Assembly (NCBI GenBank): GCA_905215805.1
Contig: CAJMRL010000008.1
Location: 1-64,000, forward strand
Source: an uncultured bacterium
GTDB lineage: Bacteria > Bacillota > Clostridia > UBA1381
Reading direction: 5' to 3'
Length of the DNA: 64,000 bases
Part shown: piece after piece, positions 53,201-61,819 of the stretch
How positions within the stretch are numbered: position 1 is the stretch's first letter
How the letters are laid out: each line of letters opens with the position of its first letter
The notes under the pieces: model-generated
What the model saw: the letters and a program-made list of their open reading frames with translations, nothing else
Told to the model about the DNA's origin: nothing
The model's database searches: none
Position numbers and translations under genes: made by a program

Positions 53201-53229
53201 ATTATACAAAAAACACTTCATTTATGCAA
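53201..53229 (-). promoter_or_regulatory. Promoter of the importer operon
   Basis: TTGCAT (53224-53229), 17-base spacer, TATAAT (53201-53206) on the minus strand. Confidence 0.78.
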
Positions 53230-53341
53230 CTTTGTAAATTTATACTTTTATTTGTTTTTTCACAAAACGAATATTTTAGTTAAATTTAATAACCAATACA
53301 TATACTTTATGACGTGTTTTTACTATTCCCACAATTTTTTC

Positions 53342-53370
53342 TTGACTTTGTTTGTGCAACATGCTATAAT
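53342..53370 (+). promoter_or_regulatory. Promoter of the AraC sensor-regulator
   Basis: TTGACT (53342-53347), 17-base spacer, TATAAT (53365-53370). It lies inside the upstream extension of the open frame, so translation must begin after about 53377. Confidence 0.8.
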
Positions 53371-53406
53371 TCTATTGTATCAAAAAAAATGCTTGGAGGG
53401 TCACGC

Positions 53407-55686
53407 TTGAAGGAAAAAATACATGATTATTATATACAATTCAAGTCAAACAGATTATTTAAAGCCACTATGAAAACCTATTTTATAATTGCCTGTATGG
53501 TCTTTTTGGCATACGCGCTTGTAATGGTTTTAAATGTATATCATGCAGCGGTATCTCAGCTTACCTCGGCGGAGCTCAAAATGCTTTCTCAGTCCGAAAC
53601 TACAAACGATTTTATACTGCGCGATATCAACTCGGCAGCAAACAATGTATTCGAGAACGAGACTGTCGCCATAGACGCTATGACCAAGCCATATAATACA
53701 ATGCTCTCATATGATATTTCAAATCTTATATCGGATATGAAAAACAGAACAAATGCTATAGATAAGGTGTACTTCTTCAATCTTAACAACGACTGTATTT
53801 ATACGGGGGATAATCCGGTATATAACAGCGCTTCTTTTCCGGATAAGGAGCTGCTTGACATGATAGCGCTGCAGAAGCGGTATGCCATAAATATTCCGCA
53901 TATATTAAAATATGAGGAAGACGCGCAGCTTAAGGAAGAGCGCACTCTTCTTTCCTTATATAAATACAGCGACACGAGCTGTATGGCGGTATTCCTCGAT
54001 TCAGACGTTTTCAACAGTATGGTAAACGCCGATTTTGAAAATAAAAATCAGTCCATGATGATCTTGCAGTCTGACGGAACAGTTATTTCGTCAACAGATC
54101 CGAATCAGTTCGGTCAAAATCTTTCCGAGAATAAAATAGTGCGCAAAATAAATGATTCAAACTCACAAAGCGGATCAATCAATAATTTCGGAACTATTTA
54201 CTGCTATAAAAAATCAAATACTCTTAATTCGCTTTATATATGCAGCTTCCGTTCATCATCGGTAGTGGTATCTTACATATGGCAGTTTACAATTATAATA
54301 TTATTTGCGCTGCTTCTGCTTTTTTTGTATTTCTTATCGAGCATACAAATGAGCATGTCTATTTTCAGACCCTTTAAGAGGCTGCGTCAGGATGTATTCA
54401 GCATACTTGGTATAAAGCCGGATGAGCTTGCAGACGAATTGGGTACGGAGAGGGATCTTACTCTCATTTCCAAAAACCTCGCAAATATAAAAGAAGAATA
54501 CGACCATATGCAGGAAACGGAGAACCTATATTCCGAAACAAAGCGCAACGAGCTTGTATACAAGCTTATGACCGGAGCCTACAGCTATAATGAAAACGAG
54601 CTTAAGGATTATAATATTATACTTACATATCCTTATAACACCATGATCCTTGCCCGTCTTGACAATACAAAAAATATAGCTCCGTCAAATATCGGGCTTA
54701 TCCAATACGGCATAGCCAACGCCGGAACAGAGCTGCTCACTCATGATGATATGAAGGCTTATTTCACTACCTACAGCGATGAATACGATATTATATTTTT
54801 GGTAAACCATAAATCGGAAAGGCTTGACATATCATATCTGACAATGCTGCAGAAATACGCCCAAAACGCATTCGGCGCGACAATATCCGTTGCATATGAC
54901 AGCTCTGACAGCAGCACTGATTCCGTATCGCAGCTGTACCGCAATGTTAAATACGCAATGCAGTACAGAATAGTTCGGGGGCATAACTCCATAATATGCT
55001 ATAAGGATCTGCTTTCGGGAATTTCTTCAAAATGTGAATATCCCGATAAAATAGAAAAGAATATTATACGCGAAATAAATCAGCAAAACAAGGACGGAGC
55101 GATCGCTGCAGTAAATGATTTTATAAAAGCGATTTCTTCGATGCCGTATTCATATATCGTGGTGTATTCATCAGTCCTTGCGCTGGCTATAGCGGCGCAT
55201 ATAGCTCTCGAAAAGAGCGATGAACGAAACGACATCATATCGGATGAAATACTGCGCAGTGAGACCATAGATGAGCTTAGGGATATGCTTATCTCAAAAT
55301 GCAGCGATGCTATTATATCGGTAAGCCGTATCGAAATAAGTGATAAGCATGTTTTAATTGCAAACACTATTGAGGAATACATAAACGACCACTATACAGA
55401 CCCGAATCTCTCGATAGACCTTATCGCTTCATACGTGAACAAAAGCGCGAATTACACCAGAAATATATTTAAGCAAAACAAGAATATTTCAATCTCCGAA
55501 TATATTTCTCACAAGCGCTTCGACGAGGTCAAACGCATGCTTATCGAAACAAACCTTACTGCCCAAACAATAGCTCAAAAGGTCGGAATGAATTCGGGAA
55601 GCTATTTCTACACGGCGTTTAAAAAATACACCGGATATACTCCGGATCAATACAGAAAAAAATATATGAGCGTACTAAAGGGTTAA
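53407..55686 (+). CDS. Transmembrane AraC-family sensor-regulator (YtdP/YesN type)
   Basis: About 759 residues: one membrane segment (about 23-43), an extracellular sensor region (about 45-285, Cache-like), a second membrane segment (about 287-312), a HAMP-like linker (MSIFRPFKRLRQDVF), a middle domain shared with the 12797 regulator, and a C-terminal double helix-turn-helix (about 655-755; ANYTRNIFKQ, MNSGSYFYTAFKKYTGYTP). A TTG start at 53407 is chosen: it has GGAGGG seven bases upstream, and the promoter excludes earlier codons. Divergent from the importer operon with about 270 bases between, so it probably senses an extracellular sugar or the binding protein and controls import. Confidence 0.87.
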   Translation: MKEKIHDYYIQFKSNRLFKATMKTYFIIACMVFLAYALVMVLNVYHAAVSQLTSAELKMLSQSETTNDFILRDINSAANNVFENETVAIDAMTKPYNTMLSYDISNLISDMKNRTNAIDKVYFFNLNNDCIYTGDNPVYNSASFPDKELLDMIALQKRYAINIPHILKYEEDAQLKEERTLLSLYKYSDTSCMAVFLDSDVFNSMVNADFENKNQSMMILQSDGTVISSTDPNQFGQNLSENKIVRKINDSNSQSGSINNFGTIYCYKKSNTLNSLYICSFRSSSVVVSYIWQFTIIILFALLLLFLYFLSSIQMSMSIFRPFKRLRQDVFSILGIKPDELADELGTERDLTLISKNLANIKEEYDHMQETENLYSETKRNELVYKLMTGAYSYNENELKDYNIILTYPYNTMILARLDNTKNIAPSNIGLIQYGIANAGTELLTHDDMKAYFTTYSDEYDIIFLVNHKSERLDISYLTMLQKYAQNAFGATISVAYDSSDSSTDSVSQLYRNVKYAMQYRIVRGHNSIICYKDLLSGISSKCEYPDKIEKNIIREINQQNKDGAIAAVNDFIKAISSMPYSYIVVYSSVLALAIAAHIALEKSDERNDIISDEILRSETIDELRDMLISKCSDAIISVSRIEISDKHVLIANTIEEYINDHYTDPNLSIDLIASYVNKSANYTRNIFKQNKNISISEYISHKRFDEVKRMLIETNLTAQTIAQKVGMNSGSYFYTAFKKYTGYTPDQYRKKYMSVLKG

Positions 55687-55778
55687 AAATCAAAGTCTTT
55701 TGATAAAATTTAGGCTTTAATGCAGCTATGCCTCCATGTTAAAATTATTATAAGCAAATATTTACGGAGGTCATATAT

Positions 55779-56717
55779 ATGGATAATACACCAATAAAGC
55801 TTAAGCCCGCCATAAAGGACTATATCTGGGGCGGACGCAGACTAATAGACGATTTTAATAAAAAAACAGAGCTGGATAAGGCGGCTGAGAGCTGGGAGCT
55901 TTCCACTCATCCGGACGGAGAGAGCATCGTTGCTTCAGGACCATTTTGCTCCAAGACCCTTACTCAATACATAGCCGAAAACGGAAACGAATGTATCGGC
56001 AGCCGGGCGGCGGCGTTTGACTTCTTCCCGGTACTTATAAAGCTCATCGACGCAAAGGACAGCCTTTCAATTCAGGTACATCCCGATGATGAGTACGCGC
56101 TTCGTGTCGAGGGCGGCTACGGAAAAACTGAAATGTGGTATATCGTAGACTGCGAACCGAACGCTTACCTGTATTACGGACTAAACACGACCGTAACAAA
56201 GGAAGAATTCAGAGAGCGTATAGAAAACAATACGCTTCTTGAAATTTTAAATAAAGTGCCGGTGCATAAGGGCGACGTATTCTTTATACCGTCCGGCACG
56301 ATACATGCTATATGCTCGGGTATACTTATCTACGAAATACAGCAGAATTCCAACACGACATACCGCGTATACGACTACGACAGACGCGGCAAAGACGGAA
56401 AACCGCGTGAGCTGCATATAGACAAAGCAGTAGAGGTATCAAACCTCTTCCCCGCTCCGCCTCAGAAAAAGGCTCAGGATAATATTTTGGCAAGCTGCAA
56501 ATACTTCACAGCTCAAAAGGTCGCATGCTCGGGCACAGCAAATTTCCCGACCGACAGCGGCTGCTTCCGCTCGCTGGTTATACTTGACGGAAGCGGCAGT
56601 CTTGAAATGAACGGAACAAAGCTTTCCTTAAACAAGGGCGACAGTATATTCATTCCAGCTCAGGACGGAGGATTTACTTTATCGGGCAATCTGGAAGGAA
56701 TACTATCATATGTGTAA
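55779..56717 (+). CDS. manA: Mannose-6-phosphate isomerase, class I
   Basis: The 312-residue cupin protein carries the zinc-site motifs IQVHPDD (about 100-106), GKTEMWYI (about 116-123) and SGTIHAI (about 172-178), then EIQQNSNTTYRVYDY (about 186-200). It interconverts mannose-6-phosphate and fructose-6-phosphate in the cytosol. This is the short bacterial type (about 310-320). ACGGAGG precedes the ATG. It could serve mannose released from host glycans together with the adjacent GH36. Confidence 0.93.
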   Translation: MDNTPIKLKPAIKDYIWGGRRLIDDFNKKTELDKAAESWELSTHPDGESIVASGPFCSKTLTQYIAENGNECIGSRAAAFDFFPVLIKLIDAKDSLSIQVHPDDEYALRVEGGYGKTEMWYIVDCEPNAYLYYGLNTTVTKEEFRERIENNTLLEILNKVPVHKGDVFFIPSGTIHAICSGILIYEIQQNSNTTYRVYDYDRRGKDGKPRELHIDKAVEVSNLFPAPPQKKAQDNILASCKYFTAQKVACSGTANFPTDSGCFRSLVILDGSGSLEMNGTKLSLNKGDSIFIPAQDGGFTLSGNLEGILSYV

Positions 56718-56732
56718 AAATCTTTTTATATA

Positions 56733-56772
56733 AATGCGGCTGAGCCGGTATATAGGCTCAGCCGCATTGTTT
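56733..56772. terminator. Bidirectional terminator between manA and the GH36 gene
   Basis: Perfect 14-bp stem AATGCGGCTGAGCC / GGCTCAGCCGCATT with an eight-base loop and T-rich sequence on both sides. Confidence 0.92.
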
Positions 56773-58910
56773 TATTTTATCTTGATAAATTCTATTATTT
56801 CAGTAGCAAAATCACGCATAGCATAATCTATCCTTATACCCCTGTTCATAAGCAGGCTTCCGTAATACTGCTCTCCGGTAGCCTTATTCATATACAATGT
56901 GTCCTCATTAAGGCCTTTAAGCTTGACGCGCTTGTCCTTTGACTGAGCCAAGGAAAGTATCCTGCAGGCAAAGAGCAAAGCATGATCTTTGTCCTTTGAA
57001 ACGACCTCCCAACCGCAGTAATTCGTTTCATACGGATTCATAAGCCTATAGAAATCACCGTCACGCACAAGCTCCTGAATCGTCTTGTCAAACTCTATCT
57101 GTTTTTTTATCTCACCGATCTCCTGCTCACTCATTTTCGTAATATCCAGCTCGTATCCGAATGTACCGATATACGCCGTATCCGCGCGGGTCTTAAGCGT
57201 GGTTATACGTCCGTTCTGATGGTTTGGCGACGCCGTTACATGAGTTGAAATGGAATATGCCGGATAACACATTGACGTAGAATACTGGATCTTGAGTCTT
57301 GCCACAGCGTCCGAATTATCGCTCGTCCATATCTGCGGCATATATGCAAGAACTCCCGCGTCAAAGCGTCCCCCTCCGGCGCTGCAGCCCTCGAATAAAA
57401 CATTCGGGAACGCACCTGTTATAGCCGACATTATCTTATAAAAGCCCAGCGTATATTTATGATTATATCCCAGGCACGGCATATCCGCCATTTGGCGGTT
57501 CATATCCCATTTTACATATTCCACATTTGCGCTGCTCAAAACAGCCGATACCGAGCTTATTATGTAATCGCACACCTCATCCTTTGACAAATCAAGGATA
57601 AGCTGGTTTCTTGCCTCGACAGGCTCTCTCTCATTCACGCGTACCACCCAGTCCGGATGAGCGCGGTAAAGCTGTGAATCAGCGTTCACCATCTCCGGTT
57701 CAAACCATAATCCAAACATAAGACCGATATCGTTTATCTTTTTTGCCAGACCGTCGATACCTGACGGAAGCTTGTCATAATTAACAAACCAGTCGCCCAG
57801 GCTTGAGGTATCGTCATTTCGTTTACCGAACCAGCCGTCGTCCAATACAAACAGGTCAAGCCCTATATCCTTTGCCGCCTTTGCCATTTCAAGCAGCTTT
57901 TCCTCCGTAAAATCGAAATATGTGCCCTCCCAGTTGTTGAGCAGGAGCGGACGCGTCTTTTTTGTCCATTTGCTGCGCATAAGATGGTTTCTGTAAACGT
58001 CATGATATTCATGAGAAATACCGCCAAAGCCCTGTGCGCTGTAGGCTATGACCGTCTGCGGAGTATAGAAGCTTTCCCGCGGCTCAAGCTCCCATAAAAA
58101 GCCGTTCGGATTTATTCCCTGCTGAACGCGCAATGAACCGAACTGGTCGACCTTTGCCGATGAGGAGTGGTTTCCGCTGTAAATAAGCGACAATCCGTAA
58201 ACCTCGCCTTTTTCTTCGTCCGCGCCTTCCCGCGCTATCATTATAAACGGATTTATCTGATGACCGCTTCCGCCGCGCGCGTTTTCCACTACAGCCTTCA
58301 TGCCCTGTTTAAGCTGAGTGCGGTACATTTCGCGCTCTCTTCCCCATGCGCCTGTAAAGTATACTATCTCATAATCATCCATCGGCAGGTCAAGACTTGC
58401 CGAGCATGCGTTCAGAATTTTTATTTTTTTATCGCCTTTGTTCGTTATCACCGCGCTTCTGGCTATAATATCGTATTCGTCGAATACCGTATAATAAAGC
58501 TTTATTTCTATCTGAGCCGCATCGTCGCACAATACCATCTCGAGCGTCTGACCGGAGCCGTCCGAGAACAGCGCCGGCATTCCCTTCACCTCTGCACAGC
58601 CGTCTGTTATGTTTATCTCTTTCACCTTCAGCTCCGAGACCGTATTGCCGTATTTATTTACTATCTCAAAAGCTCCGTCCCTAAGGTCGGAATGTCCGTA
58701 AGCCGGGTACTCCTGCGGATATACGTCAAGCGAGCGGACGTTTGATGTATATCCGAGCGTTTCGGCGCATTCATGCTCAAGCTTTGAATAGTCACAGTCC
58801 ACTATCCTTTTTCCGAAATGGAAATTAAGCAGGTCTCCATCGTCTATGTACATGACATAGCTCATGCTTTTTCCCATAAGATGTATAGTATTTCCATTTT
58901 GTTTGATCAT
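56772..58910 (-). CDS. Alpha-galactosidase, GH36
   Basis: The 712-residue cytoplasmic enzyme has the GH36 barrel motifs LFVLDDGWFG (about 350-360), GLWFEPEMV (about 395-405), the nucleophile segment VKWDMNRQM (about 475-483) and the acid/base segment EGCSAGGGRFDAG...WTSDNSDA (about 520-550). It removes terminal alpha-1,6 (or 1,3) galactose from oligosaccharides such as raffinose family sugars or host glycans. Length matches bacterial homotetrameric GH36. It has its own promoter and is not in an operon with a transporter. Confidence 0.93.
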   Translation of the reverse strand: MIKQNGNTIHLMGKSMSYVMYIDDGDLLNFHFGKRIVDCDYSKLEHECAETLGYTSNVRSLDVYPQEYPAYGHSDLRDGAFEIVNKYGNTVSELKVKEINITDGCAEVKGMPALFSDGSGQTLEMVLCDDAAQIEIKLYYTVFDEYDIIARSAVITNKGDKKIKILNACSASLDLPMDDYEIVYFTGAWGREREMYRTQLKQGMKAVVENARGGSGHQINPFIMIAREGADEEKGEVYGLSLIYSGNHSSSAKVDQFGSLRVQQGINPNGFLWELEPRESFYTPQTVIAYSAQGFGGISHEYHDVYRNHLMRSKWTKKTRPLLLNNWEGTYFDFTEEKLLEMAKAAKDIGLDLFVLDDGWFGKRNDDTSSLGDWFVNYDKLPSGIDGLAKKINDIGLMFGLWFEPEMVNADSQLYRAHPDWVVRVNEREPVEARNQLILDLSKDEVCDYIISSVSAVLSSANVEYVKWDMNRQMADMPCLGYNHKYTLGFYKIMSAITGAFPNVLFEGCSAGGGRFDAGVLAYMPQIWTSDNSDAVARLKIQYSTSMCYPAYSISTHVTASPNHQNGRITTLKTRADTAYIGTFGYELDITKMSEQEIGEIKKQIEFDKTIQELVRDGDFYRLMNPYETNYCGWEVVSKDKDHALLFACRILSLAQSKDKRVKLKGLNEDTLYMNKATGEQYYGSLLMNRGIRIDYAMRDFATEIIEFIKIK

Positions 58911-58945
58911 ATGCTTTACCTCTCTGTAATATTTTATGCAAGTTT

Positions 58946-58974
58946 AGTATATCACAGCCTTACTTCAGCGTCAA
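58946..58974 (-). promoter_or_regulatory. Promoter of the GH36 gene
   Basis: TTGACG (58969-58974), 17-base spacer, TATACT (58946-58951) on the minus strand. Confidence 0.75.
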
Positions 58975-59097
58975 GTGAGATGTTTTATTTCTATCAATTT
59001 AATTGAAAATAAAAGACGAAATTAAGCATAAATATTCTGATTTTTGTATCATTATTAAAATTCAAAGTCATTTGTTACTATTCAAACCTTAAATCTA

Positions 59098-59126
59098 TTG
59101 ACATTTTTGTGCAAATTTTATATAAT
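59098..59126 (+). promoter_or_regulatory. Perfect consensus promoter of the secreted beta-helix protein
   Basis: Perfect TTGACA (59098-59103), 17-base spacer, perfect TATAAT (59121-59126). Start of transcription near 59133, leaving a 125-base leader. Confidence 0.9.
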
Positions 59127-59136
59127 ACAAGACGTC

Positions 59137-59235
59137 AAGGGCGTCTTTAAATTCACACTAAATAACCCCTCACCACCACAGACGCCCTTACAAAAAATAC
59201 TCCCGCAGACCGTATCTGCCGGAGGTCATGCGGGA
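59137..59235 (+). promoter_or_regulatory. Structured 5' leader with two stem-loops
   Basis: Stem 1: AAGGGCGTCT (59137-59146) pairs perfectly with AGACGCCCTT (59180-59189), loop of 33 C/A-rich bases. Stem 2: TCCCGCA (59201-59207) with TGCGGGA (59229-59235), extended inside by GACC/GGTC with a bulge; a GGAGG lies in or next to its apical part, 30 bases before the start codon and therefore too far to act as the ribosome site. The first stem would sit almost at the 5' end, as in mRNA-stabilising leaders. No known riboswitch class recognised. Confidence 0.7.
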
Positions 59236-59257
59236 ATAAAGAAGGGATGATTTTTTA

Positions 59258-60856
59258 ATGAAAAAAAAGATACTCGCATTGCTCTCAGCAGCAGCAATGA
59301 CAGTGACAGCATTAGCCGTACCATTTACGGCTTCGGCGGAAGAGATTGAAAACGAAAACGCTGTTGTTTTTCAGTCTGGTGAAGAAACACAGTGGCGTAT
59401 CTGGGAAAACAACACTAAAGGAACAGGCACAGAATCTGCTACGTTATCAAACGGAACTGACACAATAACAAATCAGGACAGAGCTGATTCTCCGAAAACC
59501 TTTGTAACAGGTTCATCCATAACATTGAACATGCCTGAAGGAGCTGCAAGTTCAACAAATCCGATACAGGTAAAACCTGTTATTTCAACTCCTATAGAGC
59601 TGAAATCCGGAGTTACATATTCGTTTTCGTTAGATTATACTTCCAACATAACTGAATATACAAACGATAAAAGCAGCGATGTAGTATATATGCAGGCTAT
59701 AGCGCGCTATGCGGATGGAAAGAATACAACTGTAAAGAAAGCTGCTATAACCCAAAAAAAAGATGATGACGCAAATCTGGGAGAAAAATCAGGTCAGATA
59801 ACGGGAGATCTTACTCCAACTACAGACGGTACATTAGAGCTTCAGCTCTACCTGCGCAACGCTAAGGGTTCTGTAAATTATTCAAATCTTAAGGTAACTG
59901 CTCAAGTCGCTCCGGAAGAAGCTGTAGTTGAAGTAAACGGAAGATACTTCACAGACGTTATTGATGCCTTAAGGGTTGTTGAAAATAAAGGGACAATAGA
60001 GCTTCTTAAAACTTCTACTTTATCAGAACGTGCTATATTAGATAAATTAGTAAATAAATCAGCAAAAGAGATAACAATTAACGGAAACGGCTATACTTTA
60101 AATGCGCCTAATAACACAATGGCAATAGAAGTTCCAAATGGCTATAATCTCACTATTAAAGACGCAACAGTCGTAGGCGGAAATAATTATACCATAAATG
60201 TAAAAAAAGGCGGTACTTTAAAGCTTGACAACGCAACAATAGGCAGCACTGAGGGCAACGCAAAGCCTGCCATCAATATAGCCGGAACAGTGAATGCTAC
60301 AAATTCTTCAAAAATTAATTCCATTCTTTTTGAAAGTACCAGCAATAATCCTGTAGTTAATCTTGATGCTTCTTCGACATTAACGGGAACAATAAAGCCA
60401 CGAAATTCAACAGTTACAATAACAGAAAATTATGAGTTGATTACTGGCAATGTAGCTAACTGTACAGCAGTTTACTCTAACAGCAATGACGCTTATAAAG
60501 ATATTGAATTAAAAGACGGCGTTTTCGTGAAAAAGCCGACCACACCAACCGAAACAATCACAATGAACGCTAAATACAAGGGCTTTTTTACAGGCGATGA
60601 AGAAGAAAATCCATCGACCGCTGCTGCTTATACAGCCACATTCAAGAGTTCAACAGGCGACACTACAAGCTTTAAGGCATCTGACATTAAGTGGACTCTT
60701 AACGAAATTGCTTTAGAATATGATATTGATAGCAGTACTGTTAATGATGTAAAGATAACCCTCGAAGGTTCAGCAGAGGTTTCCTACGGTATAATAATCA
60801 ACGATGTAACCGAGGCTGAAGTAGGCGAAGGCAAGCTTGAAGCAAGCTTCAATTAA
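59258..60856 (+). CDS. Secreted protein with beta-helix-like repeats, unknown function
   Basis: The 532-residue protein has a signal peptide (to about 27, TASA), a CBM-like beta domain (about 32-220), a right-handed beta-helix-like region (about 230-420: EITINGNGYTLN, GYNLTIKDATVVGGNNYTIN, GTLKLDNATIGS) and a C-terminal beta domain (about 430-532). It has no SLH, LPXTG or catalytic motif, so attachment is unclear. The coding region is more A-rich, with more AAA, ACA and AAT codons, than the polysaccharide locus, consistent with transfer or high expression. Driven by a perfect promoter and structured leader. The gene for a 56-residue peptide follows 18 bases later. Confidence 0.8.
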   Translation: MKKKILALLSAAAMTVTALAVPFTASAEEIENENAVVFQSGEETQWRIWENNTKGTGTESATLSNGTDTITNQDRADSPKTFVTGSSITLNMPEGAASSTNPIQVKPVISTPIELKSGVTYSFSLDYTSNITEYTNDKSSDVVYMQAIARYADGKNTTVKKAAITQKKDDDANLGEKSGQITGDLTPTTDGTLELQLYLRNAKGSVNYSNLKVTAQVAPEEAVVEVNGRYFTDVIDALRVVENKGTIELLKTSTLSERAILDKLVNKSAKEITINGNGYTLNAPNNTMAIEVPNGYNLTIKDATVVGGNNYTINVKKGGTLKLDNATIGSTEGNAKPAINIAGTVNATNSSKINSILFESTSNNPVVNLDASSTLTGTIKPRNSTVTITENYELITGNVANCTAVYSNSNDAYKDIELKDGVFVKKPTTPTETITMNAKYKGFFTGDEEENPSTAAAYTATFKSSTGDTTSFKASDIKWTLNEIALEYDIDSSTVNDVKITLEGSAEVSYGIIINDVTEAEVGEGKLEASFN

Positions 60857-60874
60857 GACAGGAGGTAAATGAAA

Positions 60875-61045
60875 ATGAAGAAAAAATTTGAAATGCCGGC
60901 TGTTAACATACATATATTCCAGCTCGAGAACGTTATCACCGCAAGCGGCGGTCCGCAGACCCCGCAGACAGCTTCCGAGAAAGCTCAGGCAGCATTCGGA
61001 AGCTCAGTAGACGGCTTTATCGAGCTTGAAAAGAGCGGCAACTAA
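60875..61045 (+). CDS. 56-residue peptide with VITASG motif, unknown function
   Basis: The ORF encodes 56 residues: a basic start (MKKKFEMPAV), a conserved-looking hydrophobic core NIHIFQLENVITASGG (about 11-26), a Pro/Gln/Thr stretch (PQTPQTASE) and an amphipathic acidic tail. AGGAGG lies nine bases upstream of this ATG; the ATG six bases earlier is too close to the site. From memory, short peptides with a P-x-hydrophobic-x(5)-[DE]-[DN]-V-I-T-x-S-G core are common but unexplained in clostridia. There is no cysteine and no adjacent maturase, so it is not an obvious lanthipeptide or sactipeptide. Probably co-transcribed with the secreted protein before it. Confidence 0.75.
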   Translation: MKKKFEMPAVNIHIFQLENVITASGGPQTPQTASEKAQAAFGSSVDGFIELEKSGN

Positions 61046-61061
61046 AAAACAAGCAAAACAT

Positions 61062-61107
61062 AAAATCCCGTTCCCCGGCTCCGGCAGACCGGCGAGCGGG
61101 ATTTTGT
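61062..61107 (+). terminator. Terminator after the 56-residue peptide gene
   Basis: AAAATCCCG (61062-61070) and CGGGATTTT (61097-61105), with a second internal CCGG/CCGG-type helix; T-rich tail. Confidence 0.8.
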
Positions 61108-61132
61108 ATAACCAAAGGAAAGGAATAACATC

Positions 61133-61771
61133 ATGCACGAGCTAAAAAAATGGGAGCTTTGCAAAAAAGCATATAATGCGGTAGAAGTATTACGAAGACG
61201 CAAATTTGACGCTCATTACGCCGAAGACGCGGCACAGGCAAAGGCAATAGTGGAAAGCCTTATTCCAGATAACGCAAAAGTCGCCGTAGGAGGCAGCGTA
61301 ACGCTTCAGGAAACCGGGATAATGGACCTTATAAAAAGCGGCAGATACCGTTTTATAGACCGCTTCAACAACTCCTCATGGGAGGAGGAGCTTGAAAAAT
61401 ACCGTTTGGGATATTTATCAGATGTATTTGTAACAAGCTCAAACGCTGTTACTATGGAGGGTCAAATAGTAAATATAGACTGCACAGGCAACAGGGTGGG
61501 AGCTATAGGCTTCGGTCCGAAAAAAGTTATAATAGTTGTGGGAGCAAATAAGATCGTGGCTGATGCGGCAGAAGGAATAAAACGCGCAAAATCCGTCGCT
61601 CCTCTAAATTCAAAACGAATACACCACGGAAATCCATGTGAAGAGAACTGTGTCTGTGAGGACTGCACAGGCACAAACAGAATATGCAATATCATAAGCA
61701 TAATAGACGGATGCTATAAATTTCCGGGACGTATAAGCGTTATTGTGGTAGCCGAGGAGCTTGGCTTTTAA
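61133..61771 (+). CDS. LUD-domain (LutC/DUF162-like) protein with C-terminal cysteine cluster
   Basis: The 212-residue protein has the LUD-domain core: KVAVGGSVTLQETGIMDLI (about 43-61), VFVTSSNAVTMEGQIVNIDCTGNRVGA (key NAVTMEGQ, about 102-110) and GPKKVIIVVGANKIV (about 124-138). Near the C-terminus four cysteines in CEENCVCEDCTGTNRICN could bind an Fe-S cluster. LutC belongs to lactate oxidation (LutABC), but no lutA or lutB is nearby; stand-alone clostridial forms are uncharacterised. Convergent with the SatD-like gene across a perfect terminator. Confidence 0.88.
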   Translation: MHELKKWELCKKAYNAVEVLRRRKFDAHYAEDAAQAKAIVESLIPDNAKVAVGGSVTLQETGIMDLIKSGRYRFIDRFNNSSWEEELEKYRLGYLSDVFVTSSNAVTMEGQIVNIDCTGNRVGAIGFGPKKVIIVVGANKIVADAAEGIKRAKSVAPLNSKRIHHGNPCEENCVCEDCTGTNRICNIISIIDGCYKFPGRISVIVVAEELGF

Positions 61772-61788
61772 GCCGGTTCGGATATAAT

Positions 61789-61818
61789 AAAAAGCGTTCC
61801 GCATAAGGAACGCTTTTT
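61789..61818. terminator. Bidirectional terminator between LUD and SatD-like genes
   Basis: Perfect 12-bp stem AAAAAGCGTTCC / GGAACGCTTTTT with a six-base loop. Confidence 0.93.
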
Positions 61819-61819
61819 A

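Noticed and set aside
60875..61045. Lanthipeptide or sactipeptide precursor
   Set aside because: The peptide has no cysteine and there is no lanthionine synthetase, radical SAM maturase or dedicated exporter nearby.
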